Counted from the first letter of the stretch, positions 52,865-62,311 are shown. The stretch is 64,000 bases of DNA from Flavobacteriaceae bacterium NBU2973 (GCA_026162565.1 JAOEIQ010000006.1:124001-188000); one strand, 5' to 3'. A program made the numbers and translations. Notes: generated from the sequence alone by a model not told the origin.

Positions 52865-53320
52865 GTGAAACGCAATATCTTAATTCTAATTTACAGTATT
52901 CTATGGTCTATAAATGCTCAATCGCAATATGCGATTGAAAATTACTCTAATGCCAATATTGAGCAAAAACAAGACATCAAACAAATTGCAGATTGGATTC
53001 AGTTTAATGCTATAGACAATGTACTGCCTCTTTTATCTGAAACAAATTCGGTTGATTTAGATTTTTTAAAGATTGAATCTAGCTTTTTAGCTAAAGAATA
53101 TGGAAGTCAGAAAATTATATCAAATAAAGATATATCTGTAAGTGATGATAGGAGTATTATCTGGTATGAAAGAAACATCTTTAAAGTATCTAAAAAAAAT
53201 AGAAAAGCGCGTTATCAAATTTATTTCACTGCTGAATATAGTGATGGTTTCTACAAGATAATAGATTTAAATTTTGGTAAAAAGAAAAAAATAAACCTTC
53301 AAAAGTATACTGCAAATTGA
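52865..53320 (+). CDS. Small exported protein of unknown function in the kynurenine cluster
   Basis: From GTG 52865 the protein has 151 residues: signal peptide MKRNILILIYSILWSINAQSQ, then a basic mature part ending in clusters of Lys (GKKKKINLQKY). An ATG at 52799 in the same frame lies within the SDR gene and is rejected. No family recognised; the region IADWIQFNAIDNVLPLLSE and the strand-rich end (RYQIYFTAEYSDGFYKIIDL) would suit an NTF2-like fold, which is only a guess. It begins 2 bp after the SDR stop. Confidence 0.6.
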   Translation: MKRNILILIYSILWSINAQSQYAIENYSNANIEQKQDIKQIADWIQFNAIDNVLPLLSETNSVDLDFLKIESSFLAKEYGSQKIISNKDISVSDDRSIIWYERNIFKVSKKNRKARYQIYFTAEYSDGFYKIIDLNFGKKKKINLQKYTAN

Positions 53321-53365
53321 TTATCAAATTTGTAACTTTAAAACATATTTAAACACACAAACGTC

Positions 53366-53899
53366 ATGAGTAAATTAGTGTCTCCTTTAAATTTTAAAGC
53401 TTGGATTGAAGAAAACAGACATTTATTAAAACCACCTGTTGGAAATAAATGTGTTTGGAAAGATGGTGATTTTATTGTTATGGTCGTGGGAGGACCAAAT
53501 AGCAGAAAAGATTATCATTATAATGAAACACCAGAGTTTTTCTATCAAATAGAAGGTGATATAGTTTTAAAAATCATAGACAAAGGCACTCCAAAAGATG
53601 TACATATTAAGGAAGGTGACATCTATTTATTACCACCAAAAGTTCCACATTCACCTCAACGAGGTGCTAATACTGTTGGTTTAGTAATTGAATATAAAAG
53701 ACCAGAAGGCATGCGTGATGCTTTACTCTGGTTTTGTGAAAATTGTGTAACAAAGTTATACGAAGAAGATTTTACTGTTAAAAATATTGAAACAGATATG
53801 CCTAAAATTTTTGATAATTACTACAGTGATCTTGATAAACGAAGTTGCCCAAATTGTGGCGAAATCATGCAACCTCCTAAAAAAGTTCAGATAGACTAA
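53366..53899 (+). CDS. nbaC: 3-hydroxyanthranilate 3,4-dioxygenase
   Basis: A 177-residue cupin. The catalytic iron ligands are H51, E57 and H95 (HYNETPEFFY and VPHSPQ); the second, rubredoxin-like metal site of the bacterial enzyme is formed by C124, C127 (CENC) and C161, C164 (CPNC). It opens the ring of 3-hydroxyanthranilate to 2-amino-3-carboxymuconate semialdehyde. Next gene starts 2 bp later. Also named haaO. Confidence 0.96.
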   Translation: MSKLVSPLNFKAWIEENRHLLKPPVGNKCVWKDGDFIVMVVGGPNSRKDYHYNETPEFFYQIEGDIVLKIIDKGTPKDVHIKEGDIYLLPPKVPHSPQRGANTVGLVIEYKRPEGMRDALLWFCENCVTKLYEEDFTVKNIETDMPKIFDNYYSDLDKRSCPNCGEIMQPPKKVQID

Positions 53900-53900
53900 T

Positions 53901-54983
53901 ATGACTAGAAAACTTCGTATTAACGGTCACTCACATTTATTACCCTATCCAGAGGAAATTCCTCAATTTATGAAGGATAAAGGTATTTTTTGGGTAGATA
54001 AAGACCGAAAGTTTATGCTTCAGAAAGATTGGAGTCGTCCAGTAACAGATTCTAGTTTTTTCTTAAATGAAAAACTAGCATGGATGGAACGTTTTAACAT
54101 TGACCATGCAGTAGTTTTAAACTTATCTCAACTCTATGGAAACGGGTTACGCGTTGAAGAAATGAAACAAGCTTTACGCTTTCAAAATGACTTTAATGCA
54201 AAAGTTCAGCATGACCATCCGAGTAAATTTACTTGTGGTTTTGTAGTGCATCCGGGTTTTGTTCGTGGTGCTTGTTGGGAAATTGAACGCTGTGTAGAAG
54301 AGCTTGGTATGCAATTATTATGTTTACCAACACATTATATGGATACCATAGGAACGTGGCGTTGTATTTTTGATGAAGAAAACGAGCCCCTTTTTGAGCT
54401 TGCCAATAAATATAACCTAGCAGTTGAAATTCACCCTTATGATGGTGAAAAATTTATAAAATTAGAAAACACCTCTTGGCGCTTTCATTTAATTTGGATG
54501 CTAGCACAATGTGCAGATGCTTATCATTTTCTTACTTTAAATGGTTATCAAGATAAATATCCTAATATGAGAACATGTTTTGCTCATGGTGGACAATTAG
54601 CTCAAATCAATTTAGGAAGACGTATTCAAGGTTTTGATGGTCGCCCAGATTTATTTGAAGGAAAAAGTCATCCAAGAAAAGCAGTTGGTCATAAAAATAT
54701 ATTTTTCGATACACTTGTACATGATACTGGAGGCTTACAATTACTTATAAAAAATCAAGGCTCCAAACAAGTAATTATGGGACTTGATGATCCTTATCCT
54801 TTAGGTGAGATGGAAAGTGAAAAACAATCATCGTATCCTGGTAAAATTTTAGATTTAGCTATTGAGCGAAATATTATTTCTGAAAATGAGCGAGATGCCA
54901 TTTGGAAAGATAATGTAATACAATGGTTGTGTGGAGATGATGAAAAAGCGAAGGTAAAATTAGTGAATAGAATTTTAGGATAA
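53901..54983 (+). CDS. nbaD: 2-amino-3-carboxymuconate-6-semialdehyde decarboxylase (ACMSD)
   Basis: A 360-residue amidohydrolase-superfamily TIM barrel. Metal ligands H10 and H12 in INGHSHLLPYPEEIP, the central His in LAVEIHPYDGEK (about 177), and the late Asp in VIMGLDDPYPLGEMES (about 295). The family protects the pathway from quinolinate formation by removing the carboxyl group. It lies directly behind the dioxygenase and overlaps the methyltransferase start by one base. Confidence 0.92.
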   Translation: MTRKLRINGHSHLLPYPEEIPQFMKDKGIFWVDKDRKFMLQKDWSRPVTDSSFFLNEKLAWMERFNIDHAVVLNLSQLYGNGLRVEEMKQALRFQNDFNAKVQHDHPSKFTCGFVVHPGFVRGACWEIERCVEELGMQLLCLPTHYMDTIGTWRCIFDEENEPLFELANKYNLAVEIHPYDGEKFIKLENTSWRFHLIWMLAQCADAYHFLTLNGYQDKYPNMRTCFAHGGQLAQINLGRRIQGFDGRPDLFEGKSHPRKAVGHKNIFFDTLVHDTGGLQLLIKNQGSKQVIMGLDDPYPLGEMESEKQSSYPGKILDLAIERNIISENERDAIWKDNVIQWLCGDDEKAKVKLVNRILG

Positions 54984-55624
54984 TGCACTTCTTACCTGAA
55001 GATTTAGATAACTATGTTGTAAATCATTCTGAAAACGAACCAGAGTTATTACAACAGCTTACACGAGAAACTTACCAAAAAATATTGCAGCCTATTATGC
55101 TTAGTGGCCCTTATCAAGGAAGAGTATTAAGTATGATATCGAAACTCATTAAACCAAAATCTATATTAGAAATTGGAACGTTTACTGGTTATTCTACTAT
55201 TTGTTTAGCCGAAGGATTAGATTCTGATGGACATTTACACACTATTGATATTAATGAAGAGTTGTATGATTTTCAAAGAAAATACTTTGATAAATCTGGT
55301 TATGGCACACAAATTATTCAACATACTGGAAATGCGTTAGAAATTATTCCTAAACTCGATACAACGTTTGACCTTATTTTTATAGATGCTGATAAACCTA
55401 ATTATTCTAATTACTTTCATTTAGTAATTGATAAATTACAAACAGGAGGTATTATTCTTTCTGATAATGTTTTATGGCACGGAAAAGTAGTTGAAAAATT
55501 AAATCCAAAAGATATTTCAACTAAAGCTGTAATAGATTACAACACACTTTTAAAGGAAGATCCTAGAGTGGAAAGCGTATTACTTCCTATTAGAGATGGA
55601 TTAACTATAAGCAGAAAAATTTAA
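54983..55624 (+). CDS. Class I SAM-dependent O-methyltransferase
   Basis: A 213-residue methyltransferase of the caffeoyl-CoA/catechol O-methyltransferase type: ILEIGTFTGYSTICLAEGL (about 54-72), HTIDINEELYDFQRKYF, FDLIFIDADKPNYSNYF (about 130-146, metal-binding Asp) and ILSDNVLWHGKV. The substrate may be a catechol-like or aminophenol compound such as 3-hydroxyanthranilate or 3-hydroxykynurenine, given the place at the end of the cluster; this is inference. Start overlaps the ACMSD stop (TAATG). Confidence 0.88.
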   Translation: MHFLPEDLDNYVVNHSENEPELLQQLTRETYQKILQPIMLSGPYQGRVLSMISKLIKPKSILEIGTFTGYSTICLAEGLDSDGHLHTIDINEELYDFQRKYFDKSGYGTQIIQHTGNALEIIPKLDTTFDLIFIDADKPNYSNYFHLVIDKLQTGGIILSDNVLWHGKVVEKLNPKDISTKAVIDYNTLLKEDPRVESVLLPIRDGLTISRKI

Positions 55625-55625
55625 G

Positions 55626-57029
55626 CTAGTCTTTAATAGTTTTTTGTTTTGAAATCGGATTAATACCATACTTATCAAATAGGTATATCAATGAAGTCAT
55701 AGTTGCAGCACCTAATTCTAGTTCTCGCTTATTTACGTGCTCAAAAGTATCGTTAGCAGCATGATGATAATCAAAATAACGTTGCGAATCTGGACGCAAT
55801 CCAGCTAATACATTGTTAGATTGCTTTAAAGGACCTACATCTGCTCCACTTCCTCCTTTTTCGAAATAATGAATTAAATAGGGCTTGAATAGTGGTTTCC
55901 AACTTAATACTTGCTCAAAATTAGCATCACTACAATCAAAACTAAATCCTCTAGGTGTGAAACCTCCAGCATCACTTTCTAAAGCAAATACATGATTCTC
56001 ATTTTTTTGTTTTGCAACTTCAGCATATTTATTACCACCTCTTAAACCATTTTCTTCATTCATAAATAATACAACTCTAATTGTTCGTTTCGGTTTAATT
56101 CCACTCTCTTTTAATAAACGCAATACATCCATAGATTGTACAACTCCTGCTCCATCATCATGAGAACCATCTCCTAAATCCCAAGAATCTAAATGACCAC
56201 CAACTACCATAATCTCTTCAGGAAATTCACTACCAGTTATTTGGCCTATTACATTATAGGATTGTACATCTTTAAACTGACGACAATTTTGCTTGAAGAA
56301 AAATTTAATCGAATTATCTATTTTTAGCATACTACTCAATAACTCAGCATCATTTGTACTAATTGCCGCAGCAGGTATTCGTTGTGATGGAGGAATATCG
56401 CCATAAGTCATACTTCCTGTGTGTGGATAGTCGTCTAATCGTAGATTCATAGAACGGACAATAACTCCTGAAGCTCCTAATTTCCCTGCTTCCATGGCTC
56501 CAGCATAGCGTTGGTCTACACAACCACCATAAGCCATAAATGTGCTTATTAGTTTTTCATTCATTGGTCTATTAAAGAACACTATTTTTCCTTCTACAGC
56601 TTCTTTGCCTAATTCTTTTAGTTCTTCAATTGTTTGTACTTCAATCACATGAGCTTTTAATCCACTATCAGGAGTTGCTATTGATCCTCCTAATGCACAA
56701 ATATTAACTTGAGTTGTATTACCTGGAGTAGACTCGATAAAAGCATATTCAGGAACTCCTCTAGTCCATTTTGGCACCATTACTGGCTGCAACCAAACTT
56801 TATCTAAACCTAATTTATCTAATTCCTCTTTCGTGTAAGCAACTGCTTTTTCAGCATTTAGCGAACCAGAAAGACGCCCTCCAATTTCATTAGACAAGTA
56901 ATCTAACCATTCATAACTTTTACCATTAGACAAGGATTGATCATAAATGGTTCTAATAACTTCTTCATCAGATTGAGCAGATACAGAAAATAGACTTAAA
57001 AATAGACTAATTACAAATAAATATTTCAT
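55626..57029 (-). CDS. M28-family exported metallopeptidase
   Basis: A 467-residue protein with signal peptide MKYLFVISLFLSLFSVSAQS. A PA-type domain precedes the M28 zinc core, in which ligands appear as VVGGHLDSWDLGDGSHDDGAGV (His and Asp, about 271-292), LFMNEENGLRG (Glu pair, about 320-330) and DYHHAANDTFEHVN (His, about 430-443). It would act as an aminopeptidase or carboxypeptidase in the periplasm or outside. Convergent with the methyltransferase, with only one base between stops. Confidence 0.92.
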   Translation of the reverse strand: MKYLFVISLFLSLFSVSAQSDEEVIRTIYDQSLSNGKSYEWLDYLSNEIGGRLSGSLNAEKAVAYTKEELDKLGLDKVWLQPVMVPKWTRGVPEYAFIESTPGNTTQVNICALGGSIATPDSGLKAHVIEVQTIEELKELGKEAVEGKIVFFNRPMNEKLISTFMAYGGCVDQRYAGAMEAGKLGASGVIVRSMNLRLDDYPHTGSMTYGDIPPSQRIPAAAISTNDAELLSSMLKIDNSIKFFFKQNCRQFKDVQSYNVIGQITGSEFPEEIMVVGGHLDSWDLGDGSHDDGAGVVQSMDVLRLLKESGIKPKRTIRVVLFMNEENGLRGGNKYAEVAKQKNENHVFALESDAGGFTPRGFSFDCSDANFEQVLSWKPLFKPYLIHYFEKGGSGADVGPLKQSNNVLAGLRPDSQRYFDYHHAANDTFEHVNKRELELGAATMTSLIYLFDKYGINPISKQKTIKD

Positions 57030-57088
57030 GTGTATGTTTTTAAAATGTGGACTTTACAAAGGCTTAATACTGAATTTAAACTTTAAAA

Positions 57089-57970
57089 TTAATCTTCAGA
57101 TTCTAATTGTTTTTTATATAATTCAAGATTAGCTTTAATCTCATCATCCAATTCTGGTTCTTGAATATCAGAATATTCTTTAAGTGTGTCGTACATTATT
57201 TTAGCAACGATATATCTTGCTGTTGGTTTATCATCTGCAGGTATTGTAAACCAAGGTGCATGTTCTTTAGATGTTCTGTTAATAGCATCTTCATAACAAA
57301 ACTGATAGGTATCCCAAAGTTTGCGCTCTTTTAAGTCTCCCGGAGAAAATTTCCAGTTTTTTTCTCGCTTGTTGAGTCTTCGCAAGAGTCTGTTTTTTTG
57401 CTCGCCTTTAGATAAGTTTAGAAAGAACTTGAAAATGATTGTTCCGTTTTCTGAAATATGCTTTTCAAAATTATTTATTTGCTCAAATCGTTTGTCCCAA
57501 AAGGCTTCATTGATATCTTCAACAGAGTTAACCGTTGGGATATTTTCTCCTAAAATATAACCCGGATGTACACGAGTGACTAACACATTTTCATAATGTG
57601 TTCGGTTAAATATACCGAACTTTCCTCGAGCAGGTAAAGCAATATAATGACGCCAGATATAATCGTGCTTACGTTCTAGTTCTGTTGGAACTTTAAAACT
57701 ATGCACAACAATTCCTCGTGTATTAAAATCTTTGAAAACTTCACGTATCATACTATCTTTTCCAGCTGTATCCATTCCTTGAATACATACTAAAACAGCA
57801 TACTTACCGTGCGCATACATAGTGTCTTGAAGTTTACCTAGTTTCTTTCTTACCTTTTTTAATTCATCTTCAATTTCGTCTTTATCAGCATCTAAATTGT
57901 AATTAGTAGATCTATCTTTTAAGCTAATTTTTGAAGCAACTTTAAAATTGTTTATATCTATAGTTTTCAT
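57089..57970 (-). CDS. ppk2: Polyphosphate kinase 2 family protein
   Basis: A 293-residue P-loop kinase: Walker A VCIQGMDTAGKDSMIREVF (about 62-80), VVHSFKVPTELERKHDYIWR, GIFNRTHYENVLVTRVHPGY (Walker B region, about 120-140) and lid FLNLSKGEQKNRLLRRL. It transfers phosphate between polyphosphate and nucleotides; GDP/ADP or AMP preference cannot be read by eye. It is 14 bp downstream of the sigma-54 activator gene. Confidence 0.93.
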   Translation of the reverse strand: MKTIDINNFKVASKISLKDRSTNYNLDADKDEIEDELKKVRKKLGKLQDTMYAHGKYAVLVCIQGMDTAGKDSMIREVFKDFNTRGIVVHSFKVPTELERKHDYIWRHYIALPARGKFGIFNRTHYENVLVTRVHPGYILGENIPTVNSVEDINEAFWDKRFEQINNFEKHISENGTIIFKFFLNLSKGEQKNRLLRRLNKREKNWKFSPGDLKERKLWDTYQFCYEDAINRTSKEHAPWFTIPADDKPTARYIVAKIMYDTLKEYSDIQEPELDDEIKANLELYKKQLESED

Positions 57971-57984
57971 AGAACTTAAATTAA

Positions 57985-59148
57985 TTATTTACTAGCAAAT
58001 AGTTTTACATCGTTCTCACTTACTTGTTTGTCTCCAAGAATTATTAAGCGTTCAACCACATTACGAAGTTCTCTAATATTTCCTGTCCAATCGTATTCTT
58101 GTAAGAGCTTAATAGCTTTATCAGAAAATGTTTTTTGAGTTGTACCTTGCTCTGAAGAAATTTTTTCTGCAAAATAGTTTATTAGTAAAGGTATGTCTTC
58201 TCTTCTATCGTTTAAAGCTGGAACTTTTATTAAAATAACGGCTAATCTATGGTACAAATCTTCGCGAAAGTTTCCGTCTTCAATTTCCTTTTTTAAATCT
58301 TTATTAGTTGCTGCAACGACTCTTACATTTACTTTAATGTCTTTATCACTACCAACACGTTGAATTCTACTTTCTTGTAAAGCGCGTAAAACTTTAGCTT
58401 GAGCAGATAAACTCATATCACCAATTTCATCAAGAAAAATGGTTCCTCCGTTAGCAGCTTCAAACTTACCTGCACGATCTTTATTTGCACTGGTAAAAGC
58501 TCCTTTAACATGACCAAACAATTCGCTTTCTATTAATTCAGATGGTATTGCCGCACAGTTTACCTCTATCATTGGCCCTTTAACTCGATCACTCTTTTGA
58601 TGTAACCAATGTGCCACTAACTCTTTACCTGTTCCGTTTGGCCCAGTAATTAAAACACGTGCATCTGTGGCTGCAACTTTCTCAATCATATCTTTAATTT
58701 GAGAAATGGCTTCAGACTCACCAATCATTTCGTAGTTTTTAGAAACTTTCTTTTTTAGCCTTTTATTTTCTACTACTAATTCTTTTCTATCTAGTGCATT
58801 TCTAACTGTATTGAGTAGTCTATTTAAATCTGGCGGTTTTGATATATAATCAAAAGCTCCTAGACGCATCGTATTAACAGCTGTATCTAAATCACCATGA
58901 CCAGAAATCATAACAATTGGTATTTCTGGTTTTATTTTTTTAACGGCTTCTAGCACTTCTACACCATCCATTTTTGGCATTTTGATATCGCAGAGAACAA
59001 GATCGTAATCTTCTTTTTTAATTTTTTCAATTCCCTCTAAACCATCTTGAGCTTCTTCAACTTGATACGCATCATTTTCTTCTGAAAGAATTTTAACCAA
59101 TACTCTTCTAATTGCTGCTTCATCTTCTACTATTAATATTTTTGCCAT
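57985..59148 (-). CDS. Sigma-54 interacting response regulator without a DNA-binding domain
   Basis: 387 residues: receiver domain (1-120, phospho-Asp in LVLCDIKMPKMDG near 53), then AAA+ with Walker A ITGPNGTGKELVAHW (about 166-180), the loop GAFTSA (usually GAFTGA) after ESELFGHVK, Walker B GGTIFLDEIGDM and the arginine-finger region WTGNIRELRNVVERL. The chain ends about 20 residues later, without the Fis-type helix-turn-helix that NtrC-like activators carry. No partner kinase is adjacent. It is 6 bp after the MscS gene. Confidence 0.9.
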   Translation of the reverse strand: MAKILIVEDEAAIRRVLVKILSEENDAYQVEEAQDGLEGIEKIKKEDYDLVLCDIKMPKMDGVEVLEAVKKIKPEIPIVMISGHGDLDTAVNTMRLGAFDYISKPPDLNRLLNTVRNALDRKELVVENKRLKKKVSKNYEMIGESEAISQIKDMIEKVAATDARVLITGPNGTGKELVAHWLHQKSDRVKGPMIEVNCAAIPSELIESELFGHVKGAFTSANKDRAGKFEAANGGTIFLDEIGDMSLSAQAKVLRALQESRIQRVGSDKDIKVNVRVVAATNKDLKKEIEDGNFREDLYHRLAVILIKVPALNDRREDIPLLINYFAEKISSEQGTTQKTFSDKAIKLLQEYDWTGNIRELRNVVERLIILGDKQVSENDVKLFASK

Positions 59149-59154
59149 ATTTTT

Positions 59155-59979
59155 TTACTTATTAACTATGTGTACATCGCGTTGCGGGAACGGAATCTGA
59201 ATATTATTTTCTTTAAACAAACTATTAACTTTAAATCTAATATCACTTTTAGGAATAGCTGCTTCAAAACTATTATTTAAGGTAAAAATTAACCTAAACT
59301 CTAAAGCACTATCTCCAAAATTAGTGAATAAAACCAGAGGTTCAGGCACTTCCAAAACTTTAGGATGTGTATTTGCTGCTTCGATTAAAAGTTTCTTTAC
59401 AAGTTCAATATCTGTGCCATAAGCAACACCAACAGTAATACTCTCTCTTGTTTCGATACCATTTTCTGTCCAGTTATGAATGATTGCCGTTAAATATTTA
59501 TGATTTGGAATTACTAGAACTTTATTATCTATTGTTACTGCTCTGGTAGTCCTTAACTTAATTTCTTCAATCCTACCTACTTTCCCGTCTATTTCAATAA
59601 TATCTCCAACATGAACGGTTTGATCTATAAGAATAAAGATACCAGAAATAATATCTTGAAAAAGAGTTTGAAGTGCTAAACCTACACCAACTAATAATGC
59701 TGCGGAAGCTGTTAAAATTGCTGTTAGCTGAAGTCCCATGTTTTGCATGGTAATTAAAACTACAAAGAGGTAAATAAAATACTTTGCAAATGAGAAAACT
59801 GAATTAAATTTAGGCTTATCGGTTTCTGGCAATTTTCTAGTCACCAGTTTTTTAAAAAACTTAAGTACAAAACCAGTGATTATTAATACTAAAACTACTA
59901 TTAATATGGTTTGCACTGTAATATGAACAGAATCACTTAATCTAATATCGTAATTTAGAAACTCTCTAATGTTTTGCAT
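59155..59979 (-). CDS. Small-conductance mechanosensitive channel (MscS family)
   Basis: A 274-residue membrane protein. Three hydrophobic helices (about 18-40, 62-82, 86-112); the pore helix is AILTASAALLVGVGLALQTLFQDIISG (as SAALLVGVGLALQTLFQD), followed by the beta domain ILIDQTVHVGDIIEIDGKVG and VLVIPNHKYLTAIIHNW. It opens under membrane tension to release solutes. Length matches the short MscS group. In line with the ABC and regulator genes. Confidence 0.92.
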   Translation of the reverse strand: MQNIREFLNYDIRLSDSVHITVQTILIVVLVLIITGFVLKFFKKLVTRKLPETDKPKFNSVFSFAKYFIYLFVVLITMQNMGLQLTAILTASAALLVGVGLALQTLFQDIISGIFILIDQTVHVGDIIEIDGKVGRIEEIKLRTTRAVTIDNKVLVIPNHKYLTAIIHNWTENGIETRESITVGVAYGTDIELVKKLLIEAANTHPKVLEVPEPLVLFTNFGDSALEFRLIFTLNNSFEAAIPKSDIRFKVNSLFKENNIQIPFPQRDVHIVNK

Positions 59980-59986
59980 AAATTAA

Positions 59987-61300
59987 CTAATATTTAATCC
60001 ATTTAAATAGCTCTTTGTAACTCGGCTTTTTACCATACATTAATATCCCTACTCTATAAATTTTTGCTGCAAACCAAACGGTGAACATAAAAGTTCCTGT
60101 TAGTAAAGCCAGAGACACAATTTGTTGCCAAATTGGGACTCCAAAAGGTATTCGCATTAACATGACAACTGGTGAAGTAAAAGGTATAAACGAAAATACA
60201 GTAGAAACTGTACCATGTGGATCTTCAATTACTGTGAATACTCCAACATAAACTGCCAAAATTAAAGGCATTAAAATTGGCAACATAAATTGTTGTGTAT
60301 CTGTTTCATTATCAACAGCAGCTCCAATTGCAGCATATAAAGAACTATACAGTAAATACCCTCCAATAAAAAAAAACAAGAAAGCAATAATTAAATTGGC
60401 AATCGGTAAATTATAAAAAGCAGTCATAGCCATTTTAATTTGGTCTTGAGCTTCAGGGCTCTGCATTGCTTGTTGAACAATTTCTTGTTGAGGCGTTTGC
60501 ATTTCTGTAAGGCTTACACCAAAAATTGCTGATAGTATTGTCATAGCCACACCACCTAAAATAACCCAAATAGCAAATTGGGTAATTCCAGCTAAAGAGG
60601 TTCCTATAATTTTTCCAAGCATCAATTGTACTGGCTTTACAGAAGAAATAATTATCTCTATAATTCTACTGGTTTTTTCTTCAATCACACTTCGCATGAT
60701 CATATTACCATAAATTATAATAAACATGAATAATAAATAACCAGCAATTCCTCCAAAAGCCAACTTTAAAACATTATCAATTTTAGATGTTTTTTCTCCA
60801 GTAAAACTCTCTTGATCTATGGTAATATTAGTTTTTGAAGATTTAATTTTTTCAGTATCAACTCCATCTAGTTCTAGCTTTAAGTCTGTAAGTCGTTTCT
60901 CTAACTTACGTTCTAAACCTGCCATTATAGTTAGCGATGGCGTATCTTCTGAGTAGAACCTTACAGAACCTACAACATTTTTAGTCTCGTCAGGTTTAGA
61001 AACATACAGCAAACCATATTGCTCTTTTTCTTCTACTTGTTTTTTTGCATCTTCTAATGAAACTTCTTGTAATATCTCATATTTGGTATTTTCTGTATCC
61101 TTAAAAATAGAACTTACAAAACCCGAATCGTCTAGAATAGCAATCGTACGTTCCTTATTATTATTTAATTGCGATAAGTAAGCCACAACTGCAATAAGAG
61201 CAATCATAATTAAAGGACTTAAAATAGTCATGATTATGAAAGACTTATTCTTCACTTTAGTCAAATATTCTCGTTTTATAATAAGTGGTAAATGGTTCAT
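59987..61300 (-). CDS. ABC-2 type transporter permease (NatB-like)
   Basis: A 437-residue permease. One N-terminal helix (about 22-44), a periplasmic domain of about 130 residues, then five to six helices (about 180-425). Typical segments are IIKREYLTKVKNKSFIIMTILSP at the start, NMIMRSVIEEKTSRIIEIIISSVKPVQLMLGKIIG and LMRIPFGVPIWQQ. Together with the ATP-binding gene 2 bp upstream it forms an exporter of unknown cargo, often compared with sodium extrusion NatAB. Confidence 0.88.
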   Translation of the reverse strand: MNHLPLIIKREYLTKVKNKSFIIMTILSPLIMIALIAVVAYLSQLNNNKERTIAILDDSGFVSSIFKDTENTKYEILQEVSLEDAKKQVEEKEQYGLLYVSKPDETKNVVGSVRFYSEDTPSLTIMAGLERKLEKRLTDLKLELDGVDTEKIKSSKTNITIDQESFTGEKTSKIDNVLKLAFGGIAGYLLFMFIIIYGNMIMRSVIEEKTSRIIEIIISSVKPVQLMLGKIIGTSLAGITQFAIWVILGGVAMTILSAIFGVSLTEMQTPQQEIVQQAMQSPEAQDQIKMAMTAFYNLPIANLIIAFLFFFIGGYLLYSSLYAAIGAAVDNETDTQQFMLPILMPLILAVYVGVFTVIEDPHGTVSTVFSFIPFTSPVVMLMRIPFGVPIWQQIVSLALLTGTFMFTVWFAAKIYRVGILMYGKKPSYKELFKWIKY

Positions 61301-61302
61301 GA

Positions 61303-62229
61303 TTAGTGATTTTTTACAGATTGAATGAATATATCGTTAGCACTAGGCACTAACTCTACAAAATGATTAATCTGTGCTTTATTACTTAAAAAAGAAATTA
61401 AATCGTTTGCTGATTCACCATTTTTTAACTTGATATTTATTTTTAAATCGTCATTTATAGATTTAAAATCTGTTTGAGACGTTTCAAATTTTTCGTTAAT
61501 AGATTTTATTACAGCTTGTTCATTGTTGGTTACAAGTCCAACTTCAAAGGTATTGGTTTTATATTGCCTCTTGATATCTATTAACTTACCGTCTAATATT
61601 TTGTTAGACTTATGAATAAGCGCAATATTATCGCATAGCTCTTCTACAGATTCCATTCGATGGGTAGAAAAAATAACAGTTGCGCCTTTATCTCTTAGTC
61701 GTAAAATTTCATCTTTAATTAAATTGGCATTTATTGGATCGAAACCTGAGAATGGTTCATCAAAAATCAATAATTTTGGTTCGTGTAATACTGTTACAAC
61801 AAATTGAATTTTTTGAGCCATCCCTTTAGAGAGCTCTTGTATTTTTTTATTCCACCAATCACCAATTTCTAATCTATCAAACCAATACTTTAACCTTTTT
61901 TTAGCTTCACTATGACTTAAACCTTTTAATTGCGCAAGATATAGTGCTTGCTCACCTACCTTCATAGACTTATATAAACCTCTTTCCTCTGGTAAATAAC
62001 CAATATCTTTTACATGTTCTGGCTTGAGTGCTTCACCATCTAACATTACAGAGCCAGTATCAGGCATTGTAATTTGATTGATAATTCTAATAAACGTTGT
62101 TTTTCCAGCTCCATTTGGACCTAACAATCCAAAAATGCTACCTCTTGGAACACTAATCGACACATTGTTGAGTGCTTTAAAGTTTCCAAAGTTTTTAGAG
62201 ACAGAGTCTGTCACTAATAAATTATTCAT
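61303..62229 (-). CDS. ABC transporter ATP-binding protein (NatA-like)
   Basis: From ATG 62229 (MNNLLVTDSVSKNFGNFKAL) 308 residues; an upstream ATG at 62322 lies before a promoter motif and is rejected. Walker A GLLGPNGAGKTT (about 37-48), signature IQELSKGMAQKIQF, Walker B LLIFDEPFSGFDP and the H-loop FSTHRMES. The C-terminal 90 residues form the accessory domain found in this group. Pairs with the permease gene. Confidence 0.92.
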   Translation of the reverse strand: MNNLLVTDSVSKNFGNFKALNNVSISVPRGSIFGLLGPNGAGKTTFIRIINQITMPDTGSVMLDGEALKPEHVKDIGYLPEERGLYKSMKVGEQALYLAQLKGLSHSEAKKRLKYWFDRLEIGDWWNKKIQELSKGMAQKIQFVVTVLHEPKLLIFDEPFSGFDPINANLIKDEILRLRDKGATVIFSTHRMESVEELCDNIALIHKSNKILDGKLIDIKRQYKTNTFEVGLVTNNEQAVIKSINEKFETSQTDFKSINDDLKINIKLKNGESANDLISFLSNKAQINHFVELVPSANDIFIQSVKNH

Positions 62230-62261
62230 ATGCGTTGGTTTTCTTAATAAGATAAGTACAG

Positions 62262-62269
62262 TAAAGATA
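62262..62269 (-). promoter_or_regulatory. Near-consensus -7 element (TATCTTTA) for the ABC operon
   Basis: TATCTTTA on the minus strand lies 33 bases before the ATG at 62229 and differs from TAnnTTTG only in the last base. It supports the shorter start. Confidence 0.4.
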
Positions 62270-62311
62270 TTAAATGTTACAGTATTTATTAATACCTTTT
62301 TAATTATAAAA

